Shown here piece after piece: positions 35,273 through 42,860 of a stretch of DNA of 64,000 bases. The stretch comes from Phycisphaeraceae bacterium (GTDB lineage Bacteria; Planctomycetota; Phycisphaerae; Phycisphaerales; Phycisphaeraceae), in NCBI GenBank assembly GCA_002704825.1, contig PAIY01000246.1:28621-92620 (forward strand), written 5' to 3'. The position numbers and the translations under genes were made by a program. Position 1 is the stretch's first letter; each line of letters opens with the position of its first letter. The notes under the pieces were generated by a model. It worked only from the letters and a program-made list of their open reading frames with translations. It did no database searches and was not told where the DNA came from.

Positions 35273-35739
35273 TTGATTCAAGTTGGTATGTTCGTCCCGA
35301 AGGTGTGCCCGATCGACTTGCAGCAGGGGGCATTGTCGCTCGCCTGGAAGATGACAAGGTGCTCATCGCCCTGGGACAACAGGATGGCTACACCGACTTC
35401 GTCTTACCCAAAGGGGGCGTTGATCCGGGCGAATCCATCCGTGAAGCAGCCCAGCGCGAGATTCACGAAGAAGCCGGCTTTGATCAACTCACATGGCTGG
35501 CTGACCTGGATGTGAAATCGCGCCTCAATGGTGCTAAAACCAAATGGGTCACGCAGCATTATTTCCTGTTCTACACCGAGCAAATCGAATCCAAACCCAC
35601 CGACCCGCGTCACGCACCATCGGTCTGGTTTGCGATTGATGAGCTGCCGAGTTTGTGTTGGCCTGAACAGCTTGAAATGATTGTCTCCAACCGGAAAAAG
35701 ATTGAGGAGTTGGTCAAGCAACATGCTCAAAGCCATTGA
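35269..35739 (+). CDS. Nudix hydrolase (156 aa)
   Basis: The complete Nudix box is present: GGVDPGESIREAAQREIHEE followed by AGF (G-x5-E-x7-R-E-U-x-E-E-x-G-U), preceded by YTDFVLPKG. The enzyme would hydrolyse a nucleoside diphosphate linked to another moiety. The C-terminal part (VWFAIDELPSLCWPEQLEMI) resembles diadenosine-polyphosphate or diphosphoinositol hydrolases, but the substrate is open. The start is a GTG that overlaps the stop of the pseudo-receiver gene by 4 bases (GTGA), so translation is coupled. Confidence 0.9.
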   Translation: MIDSSWYVRPEGVPDRLAAGGIVARLEDDKVLIALGQQDGYTDFVLPKGGVDPGESIREAAQREIHEEAGFDQLTWLADLDVKSRLNGAKTKWVTQHYFLFYTEQIESKPTDPRHAPSVWFAIDELPSLCWPEQLEMIVSNRKKIEELVKQHAQSH

Positions 35740-36196
35740 TCACATCAACATTGTCGTCCGCCAGATTGACCCCATGATCATGTTCTATACCCAGTGCCTT
35801 GGGATGCGCGTCACCAAAGACGTGGTGATCTCCGGCAAGTGGATCGATCAGGTCGTCGGACTTGAGGGCGTTAAAGCGCGCGTGATCTACCTGCAGGTCG
35901 GCGATGGCAGCGGCCCGCGCATTGAACTGATCGACTATCAAAATCCACAAAGCATTGAGCCGGGGGGCCAGGACCAACCCAACGCGGTGGGCATTCGACA
36001 CATGGCCTTTGCAGTGCAGGACATTGAGGTGATTGTCGAACGTCTTGCATCACGGGGCGTGGAGTTTGGCAGCGATGTCATGACCGTCCCCTCAGGCCAA
36101 GTGCAATATGCTGGCGATGTTCGCAAACGTCTGGTCTATTTCAAAGACCCTGAAGGCAACATTCTCGAACTCTGCGAATACCGTGCAGGTGAGTGA
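35723..36196 (+). CDS. VOC (glyoxalase/bleomycin-resistance fold) family protein (157 aa)
   Basis: Two paired beta-alpha-beta-beta-beta units are seen: AIDHINIVVRQIDPMIMFYTQCLGM and GIRHMAFAVQDIEVIVERL. Likely metal ligands are His6 or the N-terminal HIN, Glu in RIELIDY, His of RHMAF and the Glu in ILELCEY. The ending FKDPEGNILELCE is typical of the family. The reaction (isomerase, lyase or dioxygenase type) is unknown. ATG 35723 lies 17 bases inside the Nudix gene with GAGGAG upstream. It is the last gene of the operon, followed by a bidirectional terminator. Confidence 0.85.
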   Translation: MLKAIDHINIVVRQIDPMIMFYTQCLGMRVTKDVVISGKWIDQVVGLEGVKARVIYLQVGDGSGPRIELIDYQNPQSIEPGGQDQPNAVGIRHMAFAVQDIEVIVERLASRGVEFGSDVMTVPSGQVQYAGDVRKRLVYFKDPEGNILELCEYRAGE

Positions 36197-36251
36197 ATCG
36201 CAGTTCGTTTCCAGTCATTGATTCGTAATCTGCCATTGAATATCAAACCAT

Positions 36252-36285
36252 AAAAAAAACAAGCCCGGCAGTCCGAGCTTGTTTT
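36252..36285. terminator. bidirectional intrinsic terminator
   Basis: AACAAGC-CGG pairs with CCG-GCTTGTT around CAGT, preceded by eight A and followed by TTTT. It serves the VOC gene (+) and the convergent enolase-superfamily gene (-). Confidence 0.85.
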
Positions 36286-36314
36286 GCATTGGTGATTTGT
36301 TTTTCGTGTTGAAC

Positions 36315-37508
36315 TTACTGACCGCCGACGATGGGGAACCAGTCGGGGCGTTTGGGGTCTTGATGGAAGCGGGCGTAGTAGTCGCCTTTTTCCTCGAAGT
36401 AGCGTTCGTATTTTGCCATCTCGTCTTCGTCGAGTTCCACACCAAGACCCGGGCCGGTTGGGACTTTGATGCAGCCGTCTTCGTACTTCATCAAGCCACC
36501 AACGATGATGTCGTCAGCCAGGTAGTGATAGTGGGCATCGCCTGCGAAGGTCATCTGCGGGATGGCGGATGCGGTGTGCAGCATGGCAGCGAGCTCAATG
36601 CCGAACTCGGCACCGGAGTGCATGGCGACGCCGAGGTTGAAGGTCTGACAGATCGCTGCCAAATCTTTGACACCCTTGGGACCTTCCCAGTAGTGGATAT
36701 CGGTGAGGACGATGTCGATGCTGCCCATCTTGATGGCCGGGGCAAGGTCGTCGAATCGGTTGGGATACATGTTGGTTGCGATGGGGATGCGGATTTGCTC
36801 GCGGACTGCAGCGTTGCCGTTGAGTCCCCAGCTTGGGTCTTCGAAATATTCGATGGCCAGCGGTTCAAGGCGTTTACCAATCTTCACAGCAGTCGGCACA
36901 CTCCAGACACCGTTGGGGTCGATACGCATGCCAAAGTCATCACCCAAATCTTTGCGGATGAGTTCAAGGACACGTGCTTCTTCTTCTGGTGCCATGACAC
37001 CCGCTTTGAGTTTCATGCTTTTGACGCCGAGGGTTTCGTGCAGTTCACGACACCATGCTGCCTGATCTTCAGCGCAGGTGTCATCCTTGCCATCGGAAGC
37101 ACGGTCATATCGCCAGAACAGGTACGCGATCATCGGGATCTTGTCGTACACCGCACCACCGAGCAGGTCGGAGACAGGGCGACCGAGTACTTTGCCCTGG
37201 ATGTCCAGGCATGCCATTTCAATCGCGCCATACAGGCGGGAGTTGGACAGATAGTAGATGGATCGCAGGACCTTGAGCTTGATGACTTCCAGATGGAAGG
37301 GGTCCAAGCCGATGATGCGGGGCTTGAGTTTGGTTAACGCTGCACGCTGGTCGCCGCCACCGACTTCACCCAGGCCGACAATGCCTTCGTCGGTGATCAA
37401 TTCCAGGACGGTACGCAGGAAATAGCCTGGATGCACGCCGGTGTTATGACGCAATTGACAGGTCAACGGGATAGCGACGGTACGGACCCGCATGTCGACG
37501 ATTTTCAT
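36315..37508 (-). CDS. Glucarate-dehydratase-like enolase-superfamily enzyme (397 aa)
   Basis: The layout follows the GlucD subgroup of the enolase superfamily: N-terminal capping region with HPGYFLRTVLELITDEG and GLGEVGGG, K166-L-K168 (K-x-K base), metal ligands Asp197 (RIDPNGVW), Glu220/Glu223 (EYFEDPSW), Asp270 region (LTDIHYWEG) and His297 (AMHSGAEF). GlucD enzymes dehydrate D-glucarate; here the residues after the catalytic His are Ser-Gly-Ala where GlucD has Ser-Asn-Asn, so the substrate may differ (another acid sugar). AGGAG upstream favours ATG 37508 over 37577. The upstream region carries a promoter overlapped by an operator-like palindrome. Confidence 0.8.
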   Translation of the reverse strand: MKIVDMRVRTVAIPLTCQLRHNTGVHPGYFLRTVLELITDEGIVGLGEVGGGDQRAALTKLKPRIIGLDPFHLEVIKLKVLRSIYYLSNSRLYGAIEMACLDIQGKVLGRPVSDLLGGAVYDKIPMIAYLFWRYDRASDGKDDTCAEDQAAWCRELHETLGVKSMKLKAGVMAPEEEARVLELIRKDLGDDFGMRIDPNGVWSVPTAVKIGKRLEPLAIEYFEDPSWGLNGNAAVREQIRIPIATNMYPNRFDDLAPAIKMGSIDIVLTDIHYWEGPKGVKDLAAICQTFNLGVAMHSGAEFGIELAAMLHTASAIPQMTFAGDAHYHYLADDIIVGGLMKYEDGCIKVPTGPGLGVELDEDEMAKYERYFEEKGDYYARFHQDPKRPDWFPIVGGQ

Positions 37509-37606
37509 GTTCCAACTCCTGATGGTCGTGGACGATTCACTTGAAAACTTGAGCGTTGGCTCAGATGATCCATTCAAATTGAGAAATTATTTTCTCTGAT
37601 TTGGCA

Positions 37607-37637
37607 TTCATGATAACTCTGGTCATGAACAGGTCAA
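37607..37637 (-). promoter_or_regulatory. promoter with overlapping palindromic operator for the enolase-superfamily gene
   Basis: On the minus strand TTGACC (37637-37632) and TATCAT (37615-37610) are 16 bp apart, about 100 bases before the start codon at 37508. The inverted repeat TTCATGA-N9-TCATGAA (37607-37629) overlaps the -10 and the spacer. A second perfect palindrome, GAGAAA-TTAT-TTTCTC, lies at 37581-37596. This arrangement suits repression by a dimeric regulator. Confidence 0.5.
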
Positions 37638-37779
37638 CCATCAAACGCGAGCAAGTTTACAGATTCCCTCATTTGGAATGAGAATGTGCTGAGGGGGATG
37701 GATCGAGGAATTTGTAATCCGGATGCCGTCATTCAAGGGATGAGTCAGTAATGTTGTGAATGTACGCAGTCAGGATTTC

Positions 37780-37813
37780 AAGGCAACACGTGCCGCGGGA
37801 GCGACACGGCTTT
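37780..37813 (+). repeat. GTGCCGC hairpin repeat, copy 3
   Basis: AAGGCAACACGTGCCGCGGG and the following GAGCGACACGGCTTT match 17131-17166 except for three substitutions. Confidence 0.8.
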
Positions 37814-37937
37814 GGGTGACTTGGTGTTGATCCGACATTGATATGCGCAGCAACAGATATCTGCTGTGATTGAGATAGCAATGCAGGTTTACAGCGAATG
37901 TCTCCGCGTCATGCGATCGGTTTGTGTGATCAAAAGC

Positions 37938-39260
37938 TTAGTGCTTACTCACCGCTAAAGTCCGGCTGTGATGATGCAGGTCGACCTGTTTTTCGGATTG
38001 GCTGTTCACATTCTGATGGTCATGGTTGTTCATGGCCAGGGACATGCCGATGAGTCGTTTGACTTCATCCATACTCACCGTGCCTTTGGCGACCTTGTTC
38101 AATGCATCGACTGCCAGCGGTTGCATGCCTTGATCCATCAGGTGTTGACGGATGGCGTGGCGGCGTGGGCCGTTTATGAGCCATTGCCCCATGCCATCAT
38201 CAATCGGTACGACTTCGAACACACCGGTCCGATGCCGATACCCACGGTCGTAACACGCATCACAACCCACCGCCTGGCAGACAATCGGTGGAACCTTGAT
38301 TTGGTAGTGTTCAAACAAAGCGCGCATGGCTTGATACGGCGGGACTTCCCGACAACACGTGCCACACAGTCGACGGACAAGGTTCTGTGAGATCACCATG
38401 CGTAACGACGAACCGAGAACGTAATCCGGGACCCCCAGAAAATGCATCGCTTCGATGGCGGCCGCAGCATCGCGCGCGTGAATGGTGCTTAAGACCAGTC
38501 GCCCGGCCAAACCTGCATGGGCAGCAATTTGGGCCGACTCCGCATCACGGATTTCACCAATGAGAATCGAATCTGCATCCATGCGTAACAAACTTTTGAG
38601 GCCTTGGGCCATCGTCAGACCATGATGTTCATCGACCTGAACCTGGCGGACAAACTCCAGGTCATACTCCACGGGGTCTTCGATGGAGACGGTGACCAGT
38701 TCGGCCAAGCCTTCAAGTCCGGCGGTGGCGTAGAGCGTAGTGGTCTTGCCTGCACCGGTGGGACCAGCCACGAGCACCAGGCCACGTGGGTCTTCGACGA
38801 GTTCGTGGATTTGCTTCTGGTGTTCTGTTGAGAGCCCCAGTTGGTCGATGGTCATCCACTCTTCCGGGCGCATGAGCATGCGCAGATGTGCCGACTCACC
38901 GCGTGGCGAGGTGGGCATCAAGGTTACACGGATATCACGGATTTTCGTTTGACCGTTGTGATGATACCCACCCCAGCGGAAGTGACCTTCCTTGGTGTTG
39001 TAGGCGGCATCAATGTCGAGTTTGGCTGTGCTCTTGATCTGATTGATCAACCGCCGACCCTGTTCCCAACTGAGGATGTCGTGGCTGTGAATGACACCAT
39101 CGACACGAATTCGGATCCGGATTTTTTCACCATGTGGATCGATGTGAATGTCAGTGGCTTGTTGCTTGACGGCGTCGGTAATCACCATGCCCAGCATGTC
39201 TGGCACATCAGCGACCGCCAAGATATCGCCATTCAACTCCTTGGGGTTGTTGCGTTCCAT
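37938..39260 (-). CDS. GspE/PilB-family secretion ATPase lacking the N1 domain (440 aa)
   Basis: This cytoplasmic hexameric ATPase family drives type II secretion and type IV pilus assembly. Walker A is GPTGAGKTTT (166-175), Asp box ITVSIEDPVEY region (VTVSIEDPVEY), Walker B ILIGEIRDAES, His box LSTIHARDA. A Cys4 zinc site is formed by CGTCC and CDACYDRGYRHR, as in GspE. The usual N-terminal MshEN/GspE-N1 domain is missing; the protein starts at the N2/PAS-like part (ATDIHIDPHGEKIRIRIRVDG). ATG 39260 is preferred; a TTG at 39296 touches its own Shine-Dalgarno. No gspF, gspD or gspO is nearby. The C-terminus is His-rich. Confidence 0.88.
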   Translation of the reverse strand: MERNNPKELNGDILAVADVPDMLGMVITDAVKQQATDIHIDPHGEKIRIRIRVDGVIHSHDILSWEQGRRLINQIKSTAKLDIDAAYNTKEGHFRWGGYHHNGQTKIRDIRVTLMPTSPRGESAHLRMLMRPEEWMTIDQLGLSTEHQKQIHELVEDPRGLVLVAGPTGAGKTTTLYATAGLEGLAELVTVSIEDPVEYDLEFVRQVQVDEHHGLTMAQGLKSLLRMDADSILIGEIRDAESAQIAAHAGLAGRLVLSTIHARDAAAAIEAMHFLGVPDYVLGSSLRMVISQNLVRRLCGTCCREVPPYQAMRALFEHYQIKVPPIVCQAVGCDACYDRGYRHRTGVFEVVPIDDGMGQWLINGPRRHAIRQHLMDQGMQPLAVDALNKVAKGTVSMDEVKRLIGMSLAMNNHDHQNVNSQSEKQVDLHHHSRTLAVSKH

Positions 39261-39351
39261 GGGCGTTTTTTCCTGCTGATTTTCCAATTTTGTCAATCCT
39301 TAGTGTAACACCGACCTTCTAAAAACCAAGATGTAAAACGGTTATCTCAAG

Positions 39352-39382
39352 TAAAAGACCGCTTCGTCTGATGGAAGCGGTC
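39352..39382 (-). terminator. intrinsic terminator of the pseudopilin gene at 39436
   Basis: On the minus strand a perfect 9-bp stem GACCGCTTC/GAAGCGGTC with an 8-base loop is followed by TTTTAC, 54 bases after the stop codon. Confidence 0.85.
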
Positions 39383-39435
39383 GGTGGGTTTGAGCTGATT
39401 TTTTTGGGTGTGTTAAACCGTGGTTTAGTGGTCGA

Positions 39436-40206
39436 TTAAGGCAGTTGCTCCGTACGATCCAGATACTCACCTTTTCCCATCATTTTGCCTGAACCATCGA
39501 AATAAAATGTCGGGAGGGCGGCATGACGGAGGTTGAGTGTGTCCTGGGGATTGACGTAAAGATTGTAGGCGACCGCGCTGGCGTTCCGCGTTCCTGTGAG
39601 CACTTCGTCGCCAGTGGTAAACGGATTGGGATCGATGCGGGCGTCAAAGCGCTGCCAACGGGCGGAGGTCATGTTTTCCAGTCGCAGCATTGATCCGTCG
39701 ACAGTGGCATTGCCCGTGTTGTAGTAGCCCGTGGTGGACAGACGGTAGCAGTAGGCAAAGCGGCCTTTGTAGTCGATGATGCCTTTGATCACATCTTCAG
39801 AAAGCGGGACACCAAAATCCATATCCGGGCAGAAACTGGCGGGATTGAGCTTAAGTAAGCCATACGGATACAAAGCACGGAGTGCATTTTTGTAAGTGTT
39901 ACCTGCAAGAACCAACGGTGATTCGCTGGTGATCTGGGGTGGCCGCGTCTGATACCAGCGTGTCGGTGTGGCAGAGGAACCCAACGCTGAAAAGCTTTCG
40001 GGCGTCTGCATATAGCCGTTGTAGTCACTGGCATAAATATGATCCATCTGACCTGCCGCGCGCACGTTGGTCAAACAGACCGTGGCCCGTGCTGCCTTGC
40101 GAGCCGCGCCCAGGGCAGGTAACAGAATCGAGATCAGCAACGCGATGATCGAGATGACGACCAGCAATTCAATGAGCGTGAAAGCTTTGGGATTGGTGTA
40201 CTTCAT
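39436..40206 (-). CDS. Type II secretion pseudopilin-like protein (256 aa)
   Basis: The prepilin leader reads [20 protein letters not shown], with cleavage expected before Phe and Glu5 in the mature protein, followed by a long hydrophobic helix ending [17 protein letters not shown]. The mature domain has few Cys and no recognised catalytic motif; the C-terminal H-X9-DG is changed to HAALPTFYFDGSG, which keeps the His and DG spacing approximately. It is the single gene of a minus-strand unit with its own terminator, divergent from the GntR/LacI regulator of a glycan operon. It probably lies in the same regulon. Confidence 0.85.
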   Translation of the reverse strand: MKYTNPKAFTLIELLVVISIIALLISILLPALGAARKAARATVCLTNVRAAGQMDHIYASDYNGYMQTPESFSALGSSATPTRWYQTRPPQITSESPLVLAGNTYKNALRALYPYGLLKLNPASFCPDMDFGVPLSEDVIKGIIDYKGRFAYCYRLSTTGYYNTGNATVDGSMLRLENMTSARWQRFDARIDPNPFTTGDEVLTGTRNASAVAYNLYVNPQDTLNLRHAALPTFYFDGSGKMMGKGEYLDRTEQLP

Positions 40207-40255
40207 TTGATTGAGCTTTCCAATTCAAATTAAGAATAACATTTATTTGCCGTGC

Positions 40256-40287
40256 TTGACTGTTATTTTATTTTAATTATAATAACA
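40256..40287 (+). promoter_or_regulatory. promoter with overlapping AT-rich operator before the GntR/LacI regulator
   Basis: TTGACT (40256-40261) and TATAAT (40278-40283) are 16 bp apart. The inverted repeat TGTTATT-N13-AATAACA (40261-40287) covers the spacer and -10. A further GAATAACA half-site is at 40233, toward the divergent pseudopilin gene. The geometry fits autorepression by the encoded GntR-type protein. Confidence 0.55.
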
Positions 40288-40339
40288 GACGTCGACGAGT
40301 CAATGACTTTGGTTCATTTTTTTTGAGTAGACTTCAAGT

Positions 40340-41449
40340 ATGGCAAAACCTTCCACTGATCACTTGGTTGCTCGATACCTCGAACGCTGTCTGCGTCGTT
40401 TGCCGGCCGGTGGTGCGCTGCCTTCGGTTCGTCAGTTAATGGAGCAATGCAAGGTCGGGCCACAGACGGTGACGCGTGTGATCCGACAGTATGAAAAATT
40501 AAAACTCGTAGATGCGCGACCCAAGAGTGGCCTGTTTCGGCCGACTTCTGAAAAGGCCGTTCCAAAGGTCAAGCGACTGGATGTGATCTATTTTAATGTC
40601 AGCCATGAACTGTATGAGATGCTCATTGACCAAACACCATTGGATAACAGTTTTCATGGTGAGTTGATTACAGCGATCAAGCAGGTGGCTTTGGAGCGTG
40701 GGTATGAACTTCATTTTCATGCCCAACTGGATGCAGATCACGAAGTGCAGATGGTTGAAGATTTGTGTAATGATCCAGACTCTCGGGCCTGCCTGACGGT
40801 GGGACTTTCGGATATGTCAATGTTGCGTGATTTGACGCATGCTTATCTCTCGGTGATCAATCTTTACCCCATGGGGTTTCACATCCCGACCAATGCGATT
40901 TGCACCAATGCAGATCAGGTCATTGATGAACAACTATCGTTTCTCATTGAACTGGGGCATCGGCGGATTGCCTATCTGCATAATGTCGAAGACCATCGAC
41001 CGCACCGCGACTTGCTGTTGCGTCGTGAGGCGTTCTACCGGCAGGCCATGGAGTCGGGCGTGGAGCTTCATCGTGGTTACGTGCGTTTTGCAGGCTTTTT
41101 TGAAGCATCACAAATTCAAGCAGCACGCGCTTTGCTTGCGATCAACCCAAGACCCACTGCGGTGATCTGTGCGGATCAGCATTTGCCAGCACTGTATCAG
41201 GCGGCTTGCGAATCTCAGCTTGTCGTCGGCAAGGATATCAGCGTGCTTGGGACGGACAACAAACGCATCGCACAAACCATTGACCCACCCGCCACCTCAT
41301 TACAGGTGCCTCGTGTGCAGGCAGTGCATCAGGCATTGGATATGCTCGATGAGGTCTTGGTGGGACGCGAACGATCTGCCGAGGAACATTTGCAGGCGAC
41401 GTGTCACATCATTTGTCGCCAATCCACCGGGCCGGTCAAACATTCATAA
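40340..41449 (+). CDS. Hybrid transcriptional regulator: GntR winged helix plus LacI-type ligand domain (369 aa)
   Basis: Residues 1-70 form a GntR-type winged helix (ARYLERCLRRLPAGGALPSVRQLMEQCKVGPQTVTRVIRQYEKLKLV). The rest resembles the periplasmic-binding-protein fold of LacI/GalR regulators: ACLTVGLSDM, FLIELGHRRIAYLHN, ARALLAINPRPTAVICADQ, and DISVLGTDNKRIAQTIDPPATSLQVP. Such AraR-like hybrids bind a sugar and control carbohydrate operons. It begins an operon with a GH20-like gene 17 bases later and a secreted glycosidase-like gene after that, so the inducer is probably a sugar released by those enzymes. It is divergent from a pseudopilin gene. Confidence 0.9.
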   Translation: MAKPSTDHLVARYLERCLRRLPAGGALPSVRQLMEQCKVGPQTVTRVIRQYEKLKLVDARPKSGLFRPTSEKAVPKVKRLDVIYFNVSHELYEMLIDQTPLDNSFHGELITAIKQVALERGYELHFHAQLDADHEVQMVEDLCNDPDSRACLTVGLSDMSMLRDLTHAYLSVINLYPMGFHIPTNAICTNADQVIDEQLSFLIELGHRRIAYLHNVEDHRPHRDLLLRREAFYRQAMESGVELHRGYVRFAGFFEASQIQAARALLAINPRPTAVICADQHLPALYQAACESQLVVGKDISVLGTDNKRIAQTIDPPATSLQVPRVQAVHQALDMLDEVLVGRERSAEEHLQATCHIICRQSTGPVKHS

Positions 41450-41466
41450 TCAGTGAAGGAATGCTC

Positions 41467-42846
41467 ATGCGCTTAGCCGATCCCGTCACATCATCATCAC
41501 CTGTCTTTGGTGATCAAACGCCCGTGATCCCCATGCGTGGGGTGCATCTTGATCTCAAAGGTTTGGCTCCGACGTTTGATCGATTGATGCAGTTGGCCGA
41601 TGTGTTTGATCAGATGCGCTTCAATGTCCTGCTGGTGGAATGGGAGGACATGTTCCCGTGGTCCTTTGATGAACGTTTGTCACATTCTGATGCATACACG
41701 CCGCAGCAAGTCCGCCAATTTCGAGATCGGTGTTTCGAGTTGGGCATGCAGTTTATTCCACTCATTCCAACGTTGGGGCATATGGAGTTTGTGCTCAAGC
41801 TTCCGGGCTATGAATCACTGCGTGAGATACCCAATAGCGTGGACTGCCTAAACCCGTTAGCAGATGGTGCACAGCAACTGGTCCAGAAAATGATTGACGA
41901 TCAACTATCCCTTCTGGGTGATGTTTCATACCTTCATCTTGGCGGTGATGAAGCATGGGGCTGGGCGAAGCATCAGAAAACACGTGCATATGTGGACGAA
42001 TTCGGCTCAGCCAGTTTGTATCTCAAACATTATCAACCGCTCTTTGATCAACTGGCTCAACACAATATTCGCCCAATGCTTTGGCATGACATGATGCGTG
42101 ATTGGCCCACGGAGTCATTGAAGCACATCGGCAAGCAGGCTGACATTGTCATCTGGGGATATCGTGGGAAACCCGAACAGGAACTGCATCATCACAAACC
42201 ACACATCCTCCGCGCCTTTGCTGATGCCGGCGTGACCATCTGGGGCGGGGGCTGCTTCAAAGGCGCGGACGGTCCATCCTGTGATTTACCATTGACACAA
42301 GCAAGATTGGATAACCACCAGGGCTGGGTGCAGGCAACGTTGGACTATGCGTTACAAGGCGTCATTACCACCGGTTGGTCGCGCTATGCACACAGTCGAT
42401 GTCAGGTCGAACCGCTTGATGCCTGCCTGCTTGAGTTGGCCATGACCGCATTGTGTTTTCATTACGGTGAACCTGTTACCGAAAAAGCTGCTTGGGATTT
42501 ACTGGATCAATGCAACCAAATCCAGCGTTGTAAAACGTTGCGCGAACATCTGCATCAACTCAGTGATGCACGGAATCTCTTCTGGGAACGCTCGCGCCAA
42601 ATGATGGAGCATCTGGCAGCAGGACAGATCGAACCTGCCTTAAACGATCCGGGATTTGTCTCGTTTTTAATGGACCACCTGCATCCCTGGGCAAAGCGCG
42701 TTTCGGTATTGACCGAACAACTACCATCATTACTCGATGGGCTCGTAGTCGCTTCTCAAGCCGTTGCCTACGCGCGGACTTGGGATCAAAGCGTCAAGAA
42801 TCAACTTGCTTTGTTGGAGCAGCAGATTCAAAACCAGTTTGCTTAA
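41467..42846 (+). CDS. GH20-like beta-hexosaminidase family protein, cytoplasmic (459 aa)
   Basis: The barrel motifs follow GH20: MRGVHLDLKG, FNVLLVEWEDMFPW, FIPLIPTLGHMEFVL, and the catalytic pair in YLHLGGDEAWGW (Asp-Glu, with Glu as acid/base for substrate-assisted catalysis). DMMRDWP and the later IWGGGCFKGAD follow. No signal peptide is seen. AAGGA (41456-41460) is six bases before ATG 41467, which is preferred over ATG 41461. The expected reaction is removal of terminal N-acetylhexosamine. The enzyme is shorter than typical GH20 proteins and lacks the N-terminal GH20b domain, so specificity may differ. Confidence 0.8.
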   Translation: MRLADPVTSSSPVFGDQTPVIPMRGVHLDLKGLAPTFDRLMQLADVFDQMRFNVLLVEWEDMFPWSFDERLSHSDAYTPQQVRQFRDRCFELGMQFIPLIPTLGHMEFVLKLPGYESLREIPNSVDCLNPLADGAQQLVQKMIDDQLSLLGDVSYLHLGGDEAWGWAKHQKTRAYVDEFGSASLYLKHYQPLFDQLAQHNIRPMLWHDMMRDWPTESLKHIGKQADIVIWGYRGKPEQELHHHKPHILRAFADAGVTIWGGGCFKGADGPSCDLPLTQARLDNHQGWVQATLDYALQGVITTGWSRYAHSRCQVEPLDACLLELAMTALCFHYGEPVTEKAAWDLLDQCNQIQRCKTLREHLHQLSDARNLFWERSRQMMEHLAAGQIEPALNDPGFVSFLMDHLHPWAKRVSVLTEQLPSLLDGLVVASQAVAYARTWDQSVKNQLALLEQQIQNQFA

Positions 42847-42860
42847 TCAAGGATCATGAC

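Larger units (their letters stand above)
37509..37937. other. 429-bp intergenic region
   Basis: It separates the enolase-superfamily gene from the GspE-like ATPase gene, both on the minus strand. It holds the promoter/operator at 37607-37637, the palindrome at 37581-37596 and a GTGCCGC repeat at 37780-37813. No gene is seen. Confidence 0.6.

Noticed and set aside
36279..37337. 352-codon open frame on the plus strand
   Set aside because: Antisense to the enolase-superfamily gene, which has all catalytic motifs in its own frame. It also starts inside the bidirectional terminator region.
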